Positions 37,635 to 46,273 are shown, numbered from the stretch's first letter. The stretch is 64,000 nucleotides of DNA from Natrarchaeobius chitinivorans (GCF_003841505.1 NZ_REGA01000008.1:62001-126000), one strand, 5' to 3'. Translations and numbers: made by a program. Notes: generated from the sequence alone by a model not told the origin.

Positions 37635-38456
37635 ATGAGCGGTCCCCACTCCGGTGATCCGGACGCCGGCGACTCCGACTCCGAGGGCCCCGACTGGGAC
37701 GGCCCCGACGACTCGAGGCGAAACGCCGAGCGAACGACAGACACCGGCGACGGCGACGTTACGATCGAAGACGACGGGATCGTCCGGTGGTTTCTCGGAA
37801 CCGACGACGGCACGGTCGTCGCCGTCCGGGACGTGTTGAGTAGCGTCGCCATCGTCGCGGTAATCGCGCTCGTTCTGTTCGCGATCAGCGGTATCTGGCC
37901 GCCGCTGGTCGCCGTCGAGAGCGGGAGCATGGAGCCGAACATGGAACGAGGGGATCTGATCTTCGTCGTCGACGACGACCGATTCGCCGGCGATCAGGCG
38001 ACCGACGGTACCGGCGTCGTGACCCTCGAGGACGGACAGAACGCCGATCACGAGAAGTTCGGCCAGCCCGGCGACGTCATCGTCTTCAAACCGGACGGCA
38101 GCGAGTATCGGACGCCGATCATCCACCGTGCACACTTCTGGGTCGACGAAGGCGAAAACTGGGTCGACACCAGGGCGAACGACGAGTACGTCGCCGATGC
38201 CACCTGTGCCGAGGTGCCGACCTGCCCCGCGCCACACGACGGCTTCGTGACGAAAGGCGACGACAACAGCGGCTACGACCAGTACCACGGCGGGGCCGGA
38301 ACCACCGTCGTCCATCCCGACTGGGTCACCGGTAAAGCGATGATCCGAGTTCCGTGGCTCGGACACGTTCGACTGTTCTTCGACTCCCTGTTCGGCGGGA
38401 TGATCGCCCCCGTGTCGTTTTCACAGCCCGCTTCATACGGGTTTTTGTCACTGTAA
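37635..38456 (+). CDS. Signal peptidase I (Sec11-type)
   Basis: Membrane serine protease that removes Sec signal peptides. About 273 residues: an acidic cytoplasmic N-terminus, one membrane anchor (VAIVAVIALVLFAISGIW), then the catalytic Ser in VESGSMEPNMERGDL, PIIHRAHF with the His that replaces the bacterial Lys, and GFVTKGDDNSGYDQ with the conserved Asp residues. A second hydrophobic stretch near the end may be membrane-associated. ATG 37635 is chosen over 37608. Confidence 0.9.
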   Translation: MSGPHSGDPDAGDSDSEGPDWDGPDDSRRNAERTTDTGDGDVTIEDDGIVRWFLGTDDGTVVAVRDVLSSVAIVAVIALVLFAISGIWPPLVAVESGSMEPNMERGDLIFVVDDDRFAGDQATDGTGVVTLEDGQNADHEKFGQPGDVIVFKPDGSEYRTPIIHRAHFWVDEGENWVDTRANDEYVADATCAEVPTCPAPHDGFVTKGDDNSGYDQYHGGAGTTVVHPDWVTGKAMIRVPWLGHVRLFFDSLFGGMIAPVSFSQPASYGFLSL

Positions 38457-38602
38457 ACCGGATCGACACGACCGAAACTGGAGCGATCACGACCAATTTC
38501 CGACCGCCTCGAAAAATCGAGACAGGAGTTCATGCGACAGGAGTTCGGACCAGACACGATCGCCTCGAGCGGCCCTACACTCGAGTTCGCCGGCCGGCTG
38601 AA

Positions 38603-39829
38603 TCAAACCCTGTCACGTCCGGATCGCTCCGAGACCTGTACTGTAACCGTCTCTCGTCCCGGTTCGAACCGCATCGACACGGCCAGTAGTACTACCGACA
38701 GAAAAGCCAAACCACCGAACGCCGCGGTGTACCCGCCGGTGACGTCCAGAAGGACGCCCGCGGCGGCCGGACCGATCGCGGCGATGAAATATCCACCGCC
38801 GAGAATCATCGAAGCGAGTCCGTCCGTCGCCGTCGGTCCAGCGGCGTAGATCACCGGCAAGGTAAGCCCCAGCGTGAACAATCCGCCGGTGCCGATACCG
38901 AGGAGAACCGCCCAGATCCACGGGACAAACTGTGGAGCGATCACGACGCCCGTCGCCCCGCCAATGACCGAAAACAGCATCAGCGCAAACAGCGGTCGCT
39001 GGTCGCTCAGCCGGTCCCCAACCGCCGACACCGCCAGGTTTCCACCGAGCTGTGCGACGACGAACGCCGAGAGAAGCATCCCAGCGTGACTCGCCCCCCA
39101 TCCCAGCGCCACGTACCTCGGAGCGAGCCAGGCCAGTACGACGAAGAACATCGTCGACGAACTGCCGAAAAACAGCGTCAGTACGATCGCCCACCGATTT
39201 CGCCACGGAAGGCGTACTCGATCCCCACCGTCGTCACTCGCGGGTTTCCGGCGGACAGCCCACCGCCAACTCAGATACCAGAGAGGAACACCGATCGCTG
39301 CGAGGACAGCCCAGACGGCCAGCGCCGCCGGCCAGGAGCCAACGAGATCGCCGATCGGGGCAGTCACCCCGCCGGCGAGCGCCGCACCCACCGTCAAACT
39401 CGCCGTGTACACACCAGTCGCGAACGATTCCCGTCCTGGCAAGTACTCCGTGACGAGCGACGGAAGCAGCGACTGAGTGACAGCGATACCGATTCCGACC
39501 AGGAGAGTGCTTCCGAACAGTACCAAAACGTGTCGACTTCCCAGACGGATTCCCGTTGCAACGGTGATGAGAACGATGCCCCAGAACACGCCCCGCTCGC
39601 GACCGACCCGATCCGTGATCGCCGGAACCGTCAGTGCGAACGCACCCATACAGAGGATGGGGATTGTGGTGAGCAAACTGAGTGCCGTGTACGAAAGACC
39701 GAGATCGGCTCGAATCGTCTCTAGAACGGGCGAGACCGAGGCGACGGCGGGGCGGAGACTTATCGCCACGACCACGATCCCGAACAACAGAACCCACTGA
39801 AACCGTTTCATCTGACGGTCACTCGCCAT
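38603..39829 (-). CDS. MFS transporter (CynX/NimT-like)
   Basis: A 12-helix major-facilitator protein of about 408 residues. The first half has RPAVASVSPVLETIRADLGLSYTALSLLTTIPILCMG and DRVGRERG, the hallmark arrangement of the CynX/NimT cyanate or nitroimidazole exporter group; AGPTATDGLASMILGGGYF lies in the second half. Substrate unknown. The ATG at 39829 lies 11 bp inside the end of the preceding small gene, so translation may be coupled. Confidence 0.87.
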   Translation of the reverse strand: MASDRQMKRFQWVLLFGIVVVAISLRPAVASVSPVLETIRADLGLSYTALSLLTTIPILCMGAFALTVPAITDRVGRERGVFWGIVLITVATGIRLGSRHVLVLFGSTLLVGIGIAVTQSLLPSLVTEYLPGRESFATGVYTASLTVGAALAGGVTAPIGDLVGSWPAALAVWAVLAAIGVPLWYLSWRWAVRRKPASDDGGDRVRLPWRNRWAIVLTLFFGSSSTMFFVVLAWLAPRYVALGWGASHAGMLLSAFVVAQLGGNLAVSAVGDRLSDQRPLFALMLFSVIGGATGVVIAPQFVPWIWAVLLGIGTGGLFTLGLTLPVIYAAGPTATDGLASMILGGGYFIAAIGPAAAGVLLDVTGGYTAAFGGLAFLSVVLLAVSMRFEPGRETVTVQVSERSGRDRV

Positions 39830-40001
39830 CCCGAGTCGTGACTCTCGGTTTAGCGAGTTGTTCCTCGAGAGCGATGAGACGATCGATTCGTTCAGTGGCT
39901 GCCTCGAGAGAGACTGGGGTATCACCACTGGTCGTCAGCCAGCTATCGGCCCCAAACGCAAGCCGACAGACCGTGACGACGGACTGTTTGCACTTCCACA
40001 T
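39819..40001 (-). CDS. Small hypothetical protein overlapping the MFS gene start
   Basis: A 60-residue frame (MWKCKQSVVTVCRLAFGADS...KPRVTTRDGE) whose TGA overlaps the MFS start by 11 bp. The second half, SLEAATERIDRLIALEEQLA, looks like a genuine amphipathic helix. Not recognised; it may be a small partner or a translational coupling leader for the transporter. Confidence 0.45.
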   Translation of the reverse strand: MWKCKQSVVTVCRLAFGADSWLTTSGDTPVSLEAATERIDRLIALEEQLAKPRVTTRDGE

Positions 40002-40291
40002 GGTACACACTCGCAGAGTTCCGTGAAAAAGACAATGCTTTTTAGAGTTTGTAATATATACGCCCGCAACCACATACACAAAACATTCATGAACTATTAA
40101 GGATTATATCCCCACATATTTAGAAAATTAGTGCTCATTCGAACAATAGTCATGACGGGTCAAGCTGACTCGATCGGACTCTCGTACCAAAGACGTTTCG
40201 ACGGAGAGGGCTCCATTACAACGGCGTCGACACAACCGAGAGACCCATACTCCGAGCCGATGCGAGAGAGCGTACTCGAGACCGCAAGAGA
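40002..40291. other. AT-rich intergenic region
   Basis: 290 bp without a convincing gene. The left part is strongly AT-rich (TTTTTAGAGTTTGTAATATA, ATTAAGGATTATATCC) and probably contains the promoter of the minus-strand MFS unit; the right part is downstream of the lipoprotein gene. Confidence 0.5.
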
Positions 40292-40750
40292 TCACCCGCC
40301 AGTACTGATCTCGAGCAGCAGGTCGTCGCCGTCCTCGAGGACGTACTCGGTCGGCTCGACCTCGTCGTCGTCGACGCGAAATCGCAGCTCCGTTCCGGAT
40401 TCGTCCCCGTGATACGCCGTTCCGTCGTAGGTTACGACGTGGGCACCGGCGTCCTGCCGGTACTCGAAGTACGGAATGGCATCGATCCCTTCGGCGAACG
40501 TCACCGGTTCCTCTCCCTCCATATACCAGAAGTCCGTCTCCTCGTGAAAGTGAAAGTCCATCGAGTAATTGTCGGCATGTTCGGCCTGGAACCGGTCTTC
40601 GGAGAGATCGACCGGCGAACCGTCGATGACGATCTCGAGACGACCGATTCCGTGGAGTTCGGGCGCTTTGGCATCGCCCTCGTCGTCGAGTAGACAGCCG
40701 GAAATCGCAGAAAACGTCGCCGATCCGACGATGAGAGTCCGTCGTCGCAT
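40292..40750 (-). CDS. Putative lipoprotein (152 aa)
   Basis: Starts MRRRTLIVGSATFSAISGC, a short signal with an RRR motif and lipobox SGC, so it is probably a Tat-exported lipoprotein. The mature part is acidic with HGIGRLEIVIDGSPVDLSED, DFHFHEETDFWYMEGEEPV and a C-terminal VEPTEYVLEDGDDLLLEIST. I do not recognise the family; the HFHEET block could bind metal, which is only a guess. Confidence 0.65.
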   Translation of the reverse strand: MRRRTLIVGSATFSAISGCLLDDEGDAKAPELHGIGRLEIVIDGSPVDLSEDRFQAEHADNYSMDFHFHEETDFWYMEGEEPVTFAEGIDAIPYFEYRQDAGAHVVTYDGTAYHGDESGTELRFRVDDDEVEPTEYVLEDGDDLLLEISTGG

Positions 40751-40815
40751 ACGCGAATGCAATCACTCCACCTATTTCGATTCGTCGATGATTCCAGATC
40801 AACTGGAATCGAACC

Positions 40816-42600
40816 CTAGTTCTCGAAGCGGGCCTGGACGAACGGCTGGACGTCGTCGATGTCAGAAAGCCGGGAGTCAGAAAGCAGGACGGCCTCGGTT
40901 TCCTCGAGTGGAACCGAGAGGCTGATCTCCTTGGTCCGGCCGTACCGGCCCTTCGAGACGACGACCGCGTTGACGATCCCGAGCATGTCGAGTTCGCTGA
41001 TGAGGTCAGTCACGCGCCGCTGGGTGAGGACGTCCGCATCGATCTCCTCGCAGAGACGCTTGTAGATGTTGAACACCTCACCGGTGTTGATGCTGTGGAC
41101 GCCGTTTTTCTCGAGCAGGATGATCGAAAAGAGGACGAGTTTGCTCTGGGTCGGGAGCGTCCGGACGACCTCGACGACGCGGTCGAGTTCGATCTTGTCC
41201 TGGGCCTGTCTAACGTGTTCTTCGACGATCGTTTCCGCCTGGGAGCGCTCTGCGAGTTCACCCGCGGTTCGAAGCAAGTCGAGCGCGCGACGAGCGTCGC
41301 CGTGTTCCTGTGCGGCAAAGGCCGCACAGAGCGGGATTACGTCGTCTGAAAGTGCACTGCCTTTAAACGCGACTTCCGACCGGTGCTGGAGGATGTCCCG
41401 CAGTTGATTTGCGTCGTACGGCGGGAAGACGATCTCTTCCTCACCGAGGCTAGATTTGACGCGGGGATCGAGGAAGTCTGTGAACTTCAGGTCGTTCGAG
41501 ATACCGATGATCGACACCCGTGAATTCTCGAGTTCGGAGTTCATCCGTGAGAGATTGTAGAGGGTGTCGTCGCCGCTTTTCTCGACCAGTTTGTCGATCT
41601 CGTCGAGCATGATGACGACGACTCGCTCGTCGTAGTCGACTGCGTCGAAAAAGACGCTGTAGACGCGATCCGTCGGCCACCCCGTCATCGGCACTTCCTC
41701 GAACGACTCTTTATCCTCCTTGAGGTCGACGATGCGGTCTTCGACCGCCTGGCGGGAGTCAAAAGACGTCGACTCGAGCGGGTGATCGGACGGGAAACGT
41801 GCGTCAGGAGTATCGTCGGTATTGGCGGGACCCGTTGCTTCGGGTCGAGCACGTCCCTCAGCCTCCGAAACCCGACGGTCGGGATCCGATTCAGCGTCGG
41901 AAACGTCGTCCGTCGACCGCTCCGCCGGAGACCCCCCTGTTTCAGGTGTGAAATCACCATCAGTATCGGAGTTGGTAGTTCCAGTCGAAACGTTGCGTTC
42001 GCTCCCTCCGTCCGCCGTGGGATCGGCGAAAAGCTCCGACTCGTTCTCGGATGCGATTTCGAACTCCGGTGACTCGGATCCCGGATCGTAATCGTCGACG
42101 GCCGCGAGTAACTCCTCGAGTGAGTCGATCCGATCGTCTATACGCTGTTCGTTCTTTTCGATGAACTTGTTCGCAAGCTGTGCGAGCACGCGATACTGCG
42201 TATCGGTAACCTCACAGTTGATGTACTCGACGTCACACGGGACGCTGTACTTCTTGGACGTGCTCTCGAGTTCTTTGCTGACGAATTTCGCGCTGGCGGT
42301 CTTTCCGGTTCCCGTTTTGCCGTAAATGAGAATGTTCGACGGCGTCTCACCACGGAGGGCGGCCACGAGGATCGTCGCCATCTTGTTGATCTGGTCGCTG
42401 CGGTGTGGGAGTTCGTGGGGAGTGTACGACGGCCGGAGAACTTCCTTGTTCTCGAAGATCGGCTCGCCGCTGAGCAAATCGTCGAACAATCCCTGATTCG
42501 ACTCCTCGTCGCCGATATCGGTCACACCGAGTTCCGTCGCGAACCCGCGCGTACCGTCTATCTCGTTCGAACCGGTCGTGTTCATATCCTCGTCTGACAT
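40816..42600 (-). CDS. cdc6: Orc1/Cdc6 replication initiator with acidic insertion
   Basis: AAA+ origin-recognition protein, 594 residues, encoded next to the origin at 43174-43513. Motifs: Walker A GKTGTGKT (94-101), Walker B VVIMLDEID (~328-336), sensor I GISNDLKF, sensor II region HGDARRALDLLRTAG, and a C-terminal winged helix (about 510-594, with RVTDLISELDMLGIVN). Residues ~168-285 are an acidic low-complexity insertion not needed for the AAA fold. Residues ~203-224 of it (NVSTGTTN...FTPETGGS) are encoded by a pair of inverted ORB-like sequences. Orc1/Cdc6 proteins bind ORBs through the winged helix and AAA insert. Confidence 0.95.
   Translation of the reverse strand: MSDEDMNTTGSNEIDGTRGFATELGVTDIGDEESNQGLFDDLLSGEPIFENKEVLRPSYTPHELPHRSDQINKMATILVAALRGETPSNILIYGKTGTGKTASAKFVSKELESTSKKYSVPCDVEYINCEVTDTQYRVLAQLANKFIEKNEQRIDDRIDSLEELLAAVDDYDPGSESPEFEIASENESELFADPTADGGSERNVSTGTTNSDTDGDFTPETGGSPAERSTDDVSDAESDPDRRVSEAEGRARPEATGPANTDDTPDARFPSDHPLESTSFDSRQAVEDRIVDLKEDKESFEEVPMTGWPTDRVYSVFFDAVDYDERVVVIMLDEIDKLVEKSGDDTLYNLSRMNSELENSRVSIIGISNDLKFTDFLDPRVKSSLGEEEIVFPPYDANQLRDILQHRSEVAFKGSALSDDVIPLCAAFAAQEHGDARRALDLLRTAGELAERSQAETIVEEHVRQAQDKIELDRVVEVVRTLPTQSKLVLFSIILLEKNGVHSINTGEVFNIYKRLCEEIDADVLTQRRVTDLISELDMLGIVNAVVVSKGRYGRTKEISLSVPLEETEAVLLSDSRLSDIDDVQPFVQARFEN
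41931..41951 (-). promoter_or_regulatory. ORB-like element inside cdc6, left
   Basis: Minus strand reads CACCTGAAACAGGGGGG (preceded by ACA), matching the oriC left ORB core CCACCTGAAAC and G-run. Translated in the cdc6 frame as TPETGG. Confidence 0.55.
41976..41996 (+). promoter_or_regulatory. ORB-like element inside cdc6, right (no G-run)
   Basis: Plus strand reads AGTTCCAGTCGAAACGTTG. The dyad core is as in the oriC right ORB but the G-run is missing. It is divergent to the element at 41931 and is translated as NVSTGTT. Confidence 0.5.
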
Positions 42601-43173
42601 TCGTCGTACACGCCCCCCTCATTTCGAGTGGAATTCCGAAGCCGGGAGCCGGATTAGACGGGTGTAGATGGGGAAATACGGCCAACCTACGAGATAACCG
42701 TCCCAGTTCGGATCCAGTTGATGCAAACGAAGCAGAGGAACACCTCGATAATAAATTCTTCCCTTCAATTCAGCATCGCAGACTAGATACGATCGGGCGA
42801 ATATCCAATATTCGGCCATCTCATGCCACTATAAGCGTTGATTTGGAAGGTATTGGTCAGGCATTTCTCGAACAGGCGGTTACGTTGGGGTTACGCACGT
42901 TACGCTAGCGTCAATCTCGCGGGGGTATTTCGGTGATTTATCGAGTACGGTTCGACACGTGACGTCGATCCGCTTCCAGCTGATCGGTGAATGACCTCTC
43001 GAACGTCTTTTCGATCGTCTCGGAGCAGGGGTTCGGTTCTCGAGTGAACACGCGAACGAATGATGAGATGGCCGGGTGACAGATGATGAGATGGGTGTGT
43101 GATGAGTGATTGACTGATGATGATAGTGATGGGTGATCGATGGGTGTGTTGGTTGGTGACTGATGACACCCCT
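42601..43173. other. Left flank of the origin; cdc6 promoter region
   Basis: 573 bp without a convincing gene. It should contain the cdc6 promoter. From ~43040 to 43160 it is a run of GATGA/TGATG-type short repeats (GATGAGATGG, TGATGATGATAGTGATGG). One minus-strand frame just upstream of cdc6 looks vaguely protein-like but is not supported. Confidence 0.55.
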
Positions 43174-43204
43174 GACCCCCCACCCCTTCGTTTCAGGTGG
43201 AACG
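43174..43204 (-). promoter_or_regulatory. Origin recognition box, left
   Basis: Minus strand reads GTTCCACCTGAAACGAAGGG and continues GTGGGGGGTC: dyad core plus G-run, pointing away from the AT-rich core. Confidence 0.88.
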
Positions 43205-43483
43205 GTCCGAACAAGGGAGGAGGCTCGAAGGATTTTATAATGGAAGGTTTTATGTTGGTTGGTTAGAAATAAGGTCCGTACCACTAGCAGAATAATATAT
43301 TTACTAGAGTGGTTTGGTTTATTTACTAGATCGAACTAGATCTACCCGAAAATACCTTCCAAGTTACTAGTTCTGTCGTATCCGCCAGAATCGTTCGAAA
43401 GAGCCCTCAGTACGTCGGTTCTCACGACAATCCCTTTCCAGCAACGGTTCACTCACGCCCATCGAACGGGACGTCTCTGTTAC

Positions 43484-43513
43484 TCTCCAGTCGAAACGAA
43501 GGGGTGGGGGTGG
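43484..43513 (+). promoter_or_regulatory. Origin recognition box, right
   Basis: Plus strand reads CTCCAGTCGAAACGAAGGGG followed by TGGGGGTGG; mirror partner of the left box. Confidence 0.88.
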
Positions 43514-43529
43514 TTAATCTCGGTTCTCC

Positions 43530-43705
43530 GTCAATAACTGGTTGCGGTTCTGGCTGCCAACTAATTGGAAACCTGAACTATCTACGGTCGGCCTCCTGAA
43601 TGGTAACTGGTTAAATGTTTGGACTATCTTCAGTTGAGTTTCTGAGCGGTCATTGGCTGATCTCCGGTTAGTCATTGATCGACCTACAAAATAGTCACTG
43701 GGAAG
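43530..43705 (+). repeat. Degenerate ~47-bp direct repeats downstream of the right ORB
   Basis: GAACTATCTACGGTC...CTGAATGGTAACTGGTTA (about 43575-43613) and GGACTATCTTCAGTTG...CTGAGCGGTCATTGGCTG (about 43621-43659) align over ~38 bp, and further GGTNAYTGG-like motifs recur at 43533, 43669 and 43692. No protein-coding signal is convincing. Possible iteron-like or decayed repeats. Confidence 0.45.
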
Positions 43706-43928
43706 ATTCCAGCCAGTTTCCCCGGCATCGCAGACGTGAATTCTGGCATCTACCTCGAGATCAATTCGGTGGGAGTTTGATTCAGTGACCGGACGACACC
43801 GCCACCATATAAAAGATGGAGTGGTGAACATTCACTCCTGTCCGAGAGTCAACTCGTTTGACGTAGGCTTAAGTGAGTTCGGTTCAGTAGTACGCGCAGA
43901 CACACCCCGTGTGCTGGAGGCCCTAACG

Positions 43929-44567
43929 ATGGGACTGTTCACAGAACTCAAAGATAGTATATCTCGGGCTACGGACCGCCTGTTCTCCGAACAGGAGCCC
44001 AAACGAATCGGTATTTATGGTCCGCCGAACGCTGGAAAAACGACCCTCGCGAACCGGATCGCTCGAGACTGGACCGGCGACGCCATCGGGACTGAGAGTC
44101 ACATCCCGCACGAGACTCGTCGCGCGCGTAGAAAAGAAAACGTCGAGATCGAGCGAAATGGAAAGACGGTGACGATCGATATCGTCGATACGCCCGGCGT
44201 GACGACGAAGGTCGACTACGAAGAGTTCACCGACGAGATGGAAGAAGACGACGCGATCCGTCGCTCTCGAGAGGCAACCGAAGGCGTCGCCGAAGCGATG
44301 CACTGGCTCCGGGAGGACGTCGACGGCGTCATCTACGTTCTCGATAGCGCGGAGGATCCGATCACGCAGGTCAACACGATGCTGATCGGCATCATCGAAT
44401 CCCGCGACCTCCCCGTGCTCATCTTCGCGAACAAAATCGACCTGGACGACTCGAGCGTCAAACGGATCGAAGACGCGTTTCCACAGCACAAGACCGTTCC
44501 GCTCTCCGCAAAAGAAGGCGAAAACATGGACGAGGTCTACGCGAACATCGCGGAGTACTTCGGGTGA
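43929..44567 (+). CDS. oapA: Origin-associated GTP-binding protein OapA (Era-like GTPase)
   Basis: A 212-residue Era/TrmE-like GTPase next to the origin. G1 GIYGPPNAGKTT (~28-39), G3 IVDTPGVTT, G4 ANKIDLDD and G5 LSAKEGENMDE are all visible. The gene has an SD-like GGAGG (43916-43920) and a TATA-like ATATAAAAG near 43806. It heads the oapABC cluster, named for its conserved position at haloarchaeal origins; the biochemical role is unknown. Confidence 0.92.
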   Translation: MGLFTELKDSISRATDRLFSEQEPKRIGIYGPPNAGKTTLANRIARDWTGDAIGTESHIPHETRRARRKENVEIERNGKTVTIDIVDTPGVTTKVDYEEFTDEMEEDDAIRRSREATEGVAEAMHWLREDVDGVIYVLDSAEDPITQVNTMLIGIIESRDLPVLIFANKIDLDDSSVKRIEDAFPQHKTVPLSAKEGENMDEVYANIAEYFG

Positions 44568-44573
44568 TTTCCG

Positions 44574-44975
44574 ATGCCCAAAGCAACTAACGCGGACGAC
44601 ACGGATCCGTCGGACGGCATCCAGATCGATCTGATCAGCGGCGAACGCATGGAGAGTATGGCGACCATGGAGAAGATCAGAATGATTCTCGATGGCGTCC
44701 ACGACGGCAACATAGTCATCTTGGAAGAGGGGCTGACGCCCGACGAAGAGAGCAAACTCATCGAGACGACGATGGCGGAGATCAATCCGGACGAGTTCAA
44801 CGGGATCGAAATCGAGACCTACCCGAAATCGGATAGTAGCGACTCCTCACTGCTCGGACGGATCATGGGAAGTGACGGTTCGGAAGCGAAATTGACGGTG
44901 ATCGGACCGGCAAACCAGATCGAGACGCTCCACAAGGACGAAACGCTCATCAGCGCACTCGTGTCCAGAAACTAA
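44574..44975 (+). CDS. oapB: Origin-associated protein OapB (DUF2073)
   Basis: A 133-residue DUF2073 protein: GIQIDLISGERMESMATMEKIRMILDGVHDGNIVILEEGLTPDEESKLIETTM is the conserved block, and the end is GPANQIETLHKDETLISAL. It starts seven bases after oapA stops, and its TAA overlaps the ATG of oapC (TAATG). Function unknown; its pairing with the Era-like GTPase suggests a shared pathway. Confidence 0.9.
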   Translation: MPKATNADDTDPSDGIQIDLISGERMESMATMEKIRMILDGVHDGNIVILEEGLTPDEESKLIETTMAEINPDEFNGIEIETYPKSDSSDSSLLGRIMGSDGSEAKLTVIGPANQIETLHKDETLISALVSRN

Positions 44976-45841
44976 TGCCTCACGAATGTACGAACTGCGG
45001 CCGGACGTTCCCGGACGGCTCCAAGGAGATGCTGTCTGGGTGTCCGGACTGTGGCGGAAACAGGTTTCAGTTTACCCCCGCCACGCCGTCCGGAGCGGAT
45101 CGCTCCGACTCCCGGAGTGAAATCGCCGATAAAGGAGGTGAACCGGATAGATTCGACGGGTCCGGATCGCCCGACCCGTCGTCCGAAACCGGTACCGACT
45201 GGGTATCGGCCGATCAAAAAGCGAACTCGGAGTTCGACCGACCCCGAACCGAACCCTCGAGCGATCGCCTCGAGAAGTCCGACGTTTCGGACCGGGCGTG
45301 GCCCGAGACGGCTCGTCGCCCGGAAGACCGGGCGGAAGCAAAACGGTCTCGACCGGAAACCGACCCGTCCCCGCCGTCGGCGTCCGAGCAGGACTGGACG
45401 GAGGCCAATTCGAACGGAACTGCTGGTGAAGAGTCGCCGACGCTCGCTGAGACGGAGGAGTCGGCCCAGGCGGACGCCAGAAGCGAGGTCGTTCCCAGGG
45501 ACGAACTCCCGACGGCGTCCGACCGCCCCCCGGCCGAACGCCGGCAATCTGATTCGGATGACGACCCGGAAGACGGGACGGAGGAACCGCCAGATCCTGA
45601 CAGCGAAGCGGCGCCGGAAAACGGACGCGTCGTCAGCGAACCGACCGGTGATCAGCCGTCGATCGAAGATCTCCGGGCCGAACTCAACGAGCAGTTCGAG
45701 AGTATCAAGATCCTCAACCCCGGCCAGTACGAACTCAATCTGATGGAACTGTACAACCGCGAGGAGTACATCATCTCCCTGCAGGAGGACGGCCGGTACG
45801 TCATCGACGTTCCGGATTCCTGGCGCGACGGCGACGAGTAA
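44975..45841 (+). CDS. oapC: Origin-associated zinc-ribbon protein OapC
   Basis: A 288-residue protein with an N-terminal zinc ribbon (ECTNCGRTFPDGSKEMLSGCPDCGGN, four Cys), a ~180-residue acidic disordered middle, and a conserved C-terminal domain (SIEDLRAELNEQFESIKILNPGQYELNLMELYNREEYIISLQEDGRYVIDVPD). The C-terminus resembles an OB- or SAM-like small domain, but I cannot assign it. Third gene of the origin-linked cluster, overlapping oapB. Confidence 0.9.
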   Translation: MPHECTNCGRTFPDGSKEMLSGCPDCGGNRFQFTPATPSGADRSDSRSEIADKGGEPDRFDGSGSPDPSSETGTDWVSADQKANSEFDRPRTEPSSDRLEKSDVSDRAWPETARRPEDRAEAKRSRPETDPSPPSASEQDWTEANSNGTAGEESPTLAETEESAQADARSEVVPRDELPTASDRPPAERRQSDSDDDPEDGTEEPPDPDSEAAPENGRVVSEPTGDQPSIEDLRAELNEQFESIKILNPGQYELNLMELYNREEYIISLQEDGRYVIDVPDSWRDGDE

Positions 45842-46183
45842 CCCGTTCGGTGACGACCGCCCCGTTCTCTAGCCTTCTTCTCCAAACCAGTGTTTCCCCT
45901 CGAGACAATCTTCCTTGTACAACTTCTGTATTGTGCGTTAGTGGCTTGTTTCTACGCGAAACAGGAGGGGTTGTATGACGATAATTGCGGATACCAGTCT
46001 TCATAGAGTATTGATCGACGACGGTGTGCGATCGGTTTCAGTCGTGACGCTATCCACCGGCGTCGATATACGACTCGACGGGCCGGAAACCGGCGAATCG
46101 AGGGATGACACCGAGCAAGGGGGAAACCGAGCGACGACGCCGAGAAAGATGGATTTAAGCGACGTCGGCGACTGGCTTCGGGT
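45842..46183 (+). other. Intergenic region with weak ORB-like site
   Basis: 342 bp. A candidate ORB-like sequence GCGAAACAGGAGGGGTTG occurs at 45957-45974, with the dyad partner degenerate. A short frame at 45975-46187 (MTIIADTSLHRV...) is possible but overlaps the next promoter and I do not support it as a gene. TTTAAG at 46154-46159 is the TATA box of the 29-residue gene at 46184. Confidence 0.5.
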
Positions 46184-46273
46184 ATGAGTACTGCAACCAA
46201 GATCGTCGTCGGTACGGTCGCCATTTCGGCCGTCCTGTCGCTTTTGCTCGTCTTCCAGACAGTCTTCGCCTGA
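46184..46273 (+). CDS. 29-residue membrane peptide
   Basis: MSTATKIVVGTVAISAVLSL followed by LLVFQTVFA: one membrane helix and nothing else. A TTTAAG box ~28 bp upstream gives leaderless spacing, and the TGA overlaps the ATG of the next gene (TGATG), so expression is coupled to it. Too short for family assignment, but the promoter and coupling make it likely real. Confidence 0.7.
   Translation: MSTATKIVVGTVAISAVLSLLLVFQTVFA

Larger units (their letters stand above)
43174..43513. other. Chromosomal replication origin (oriC1-type)
   Basis: Two long inverted ORB elements with outward-pointing G-runs flank ~280 bp. The core from about 43225 to 43375 is strikingly AT-rich (GGATTTTATAATGG, AATAATATATTTACTAGAG, TTATTTACTAGATCG), as expected of a duplex-unwinding element. 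The origin lies between cdc6 and oapABC, the conserved neighbourhood of the main haloarchaeal origin. Identification rests on sequence and context. Confidence 0.88.

Noticed and set aside
42619-42819. Minus-strand 66-codon frame just upstream of cdc6 with protein-like stretches (GRIYYRGVPLLRLHQL)
   Set aside because: It occupies the region that must contain the cdc6 promoter, has no promoter of its own, and is not acidic like other proteins here. No family recognised.
43514-43831. Minus-strand 105-codon frame across the repeats right of oriC
   Set aside because: Composition is unlike haloarchaeal protein and the frame is explained by AT-richer degenerate repeats.
45975-46187. 70-codon plus-strand frame after oapC
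   Set aside because: It runs through the TATA box of the 29-residue gene and overlaps its start; low-complexity ending. Possible but not supported.
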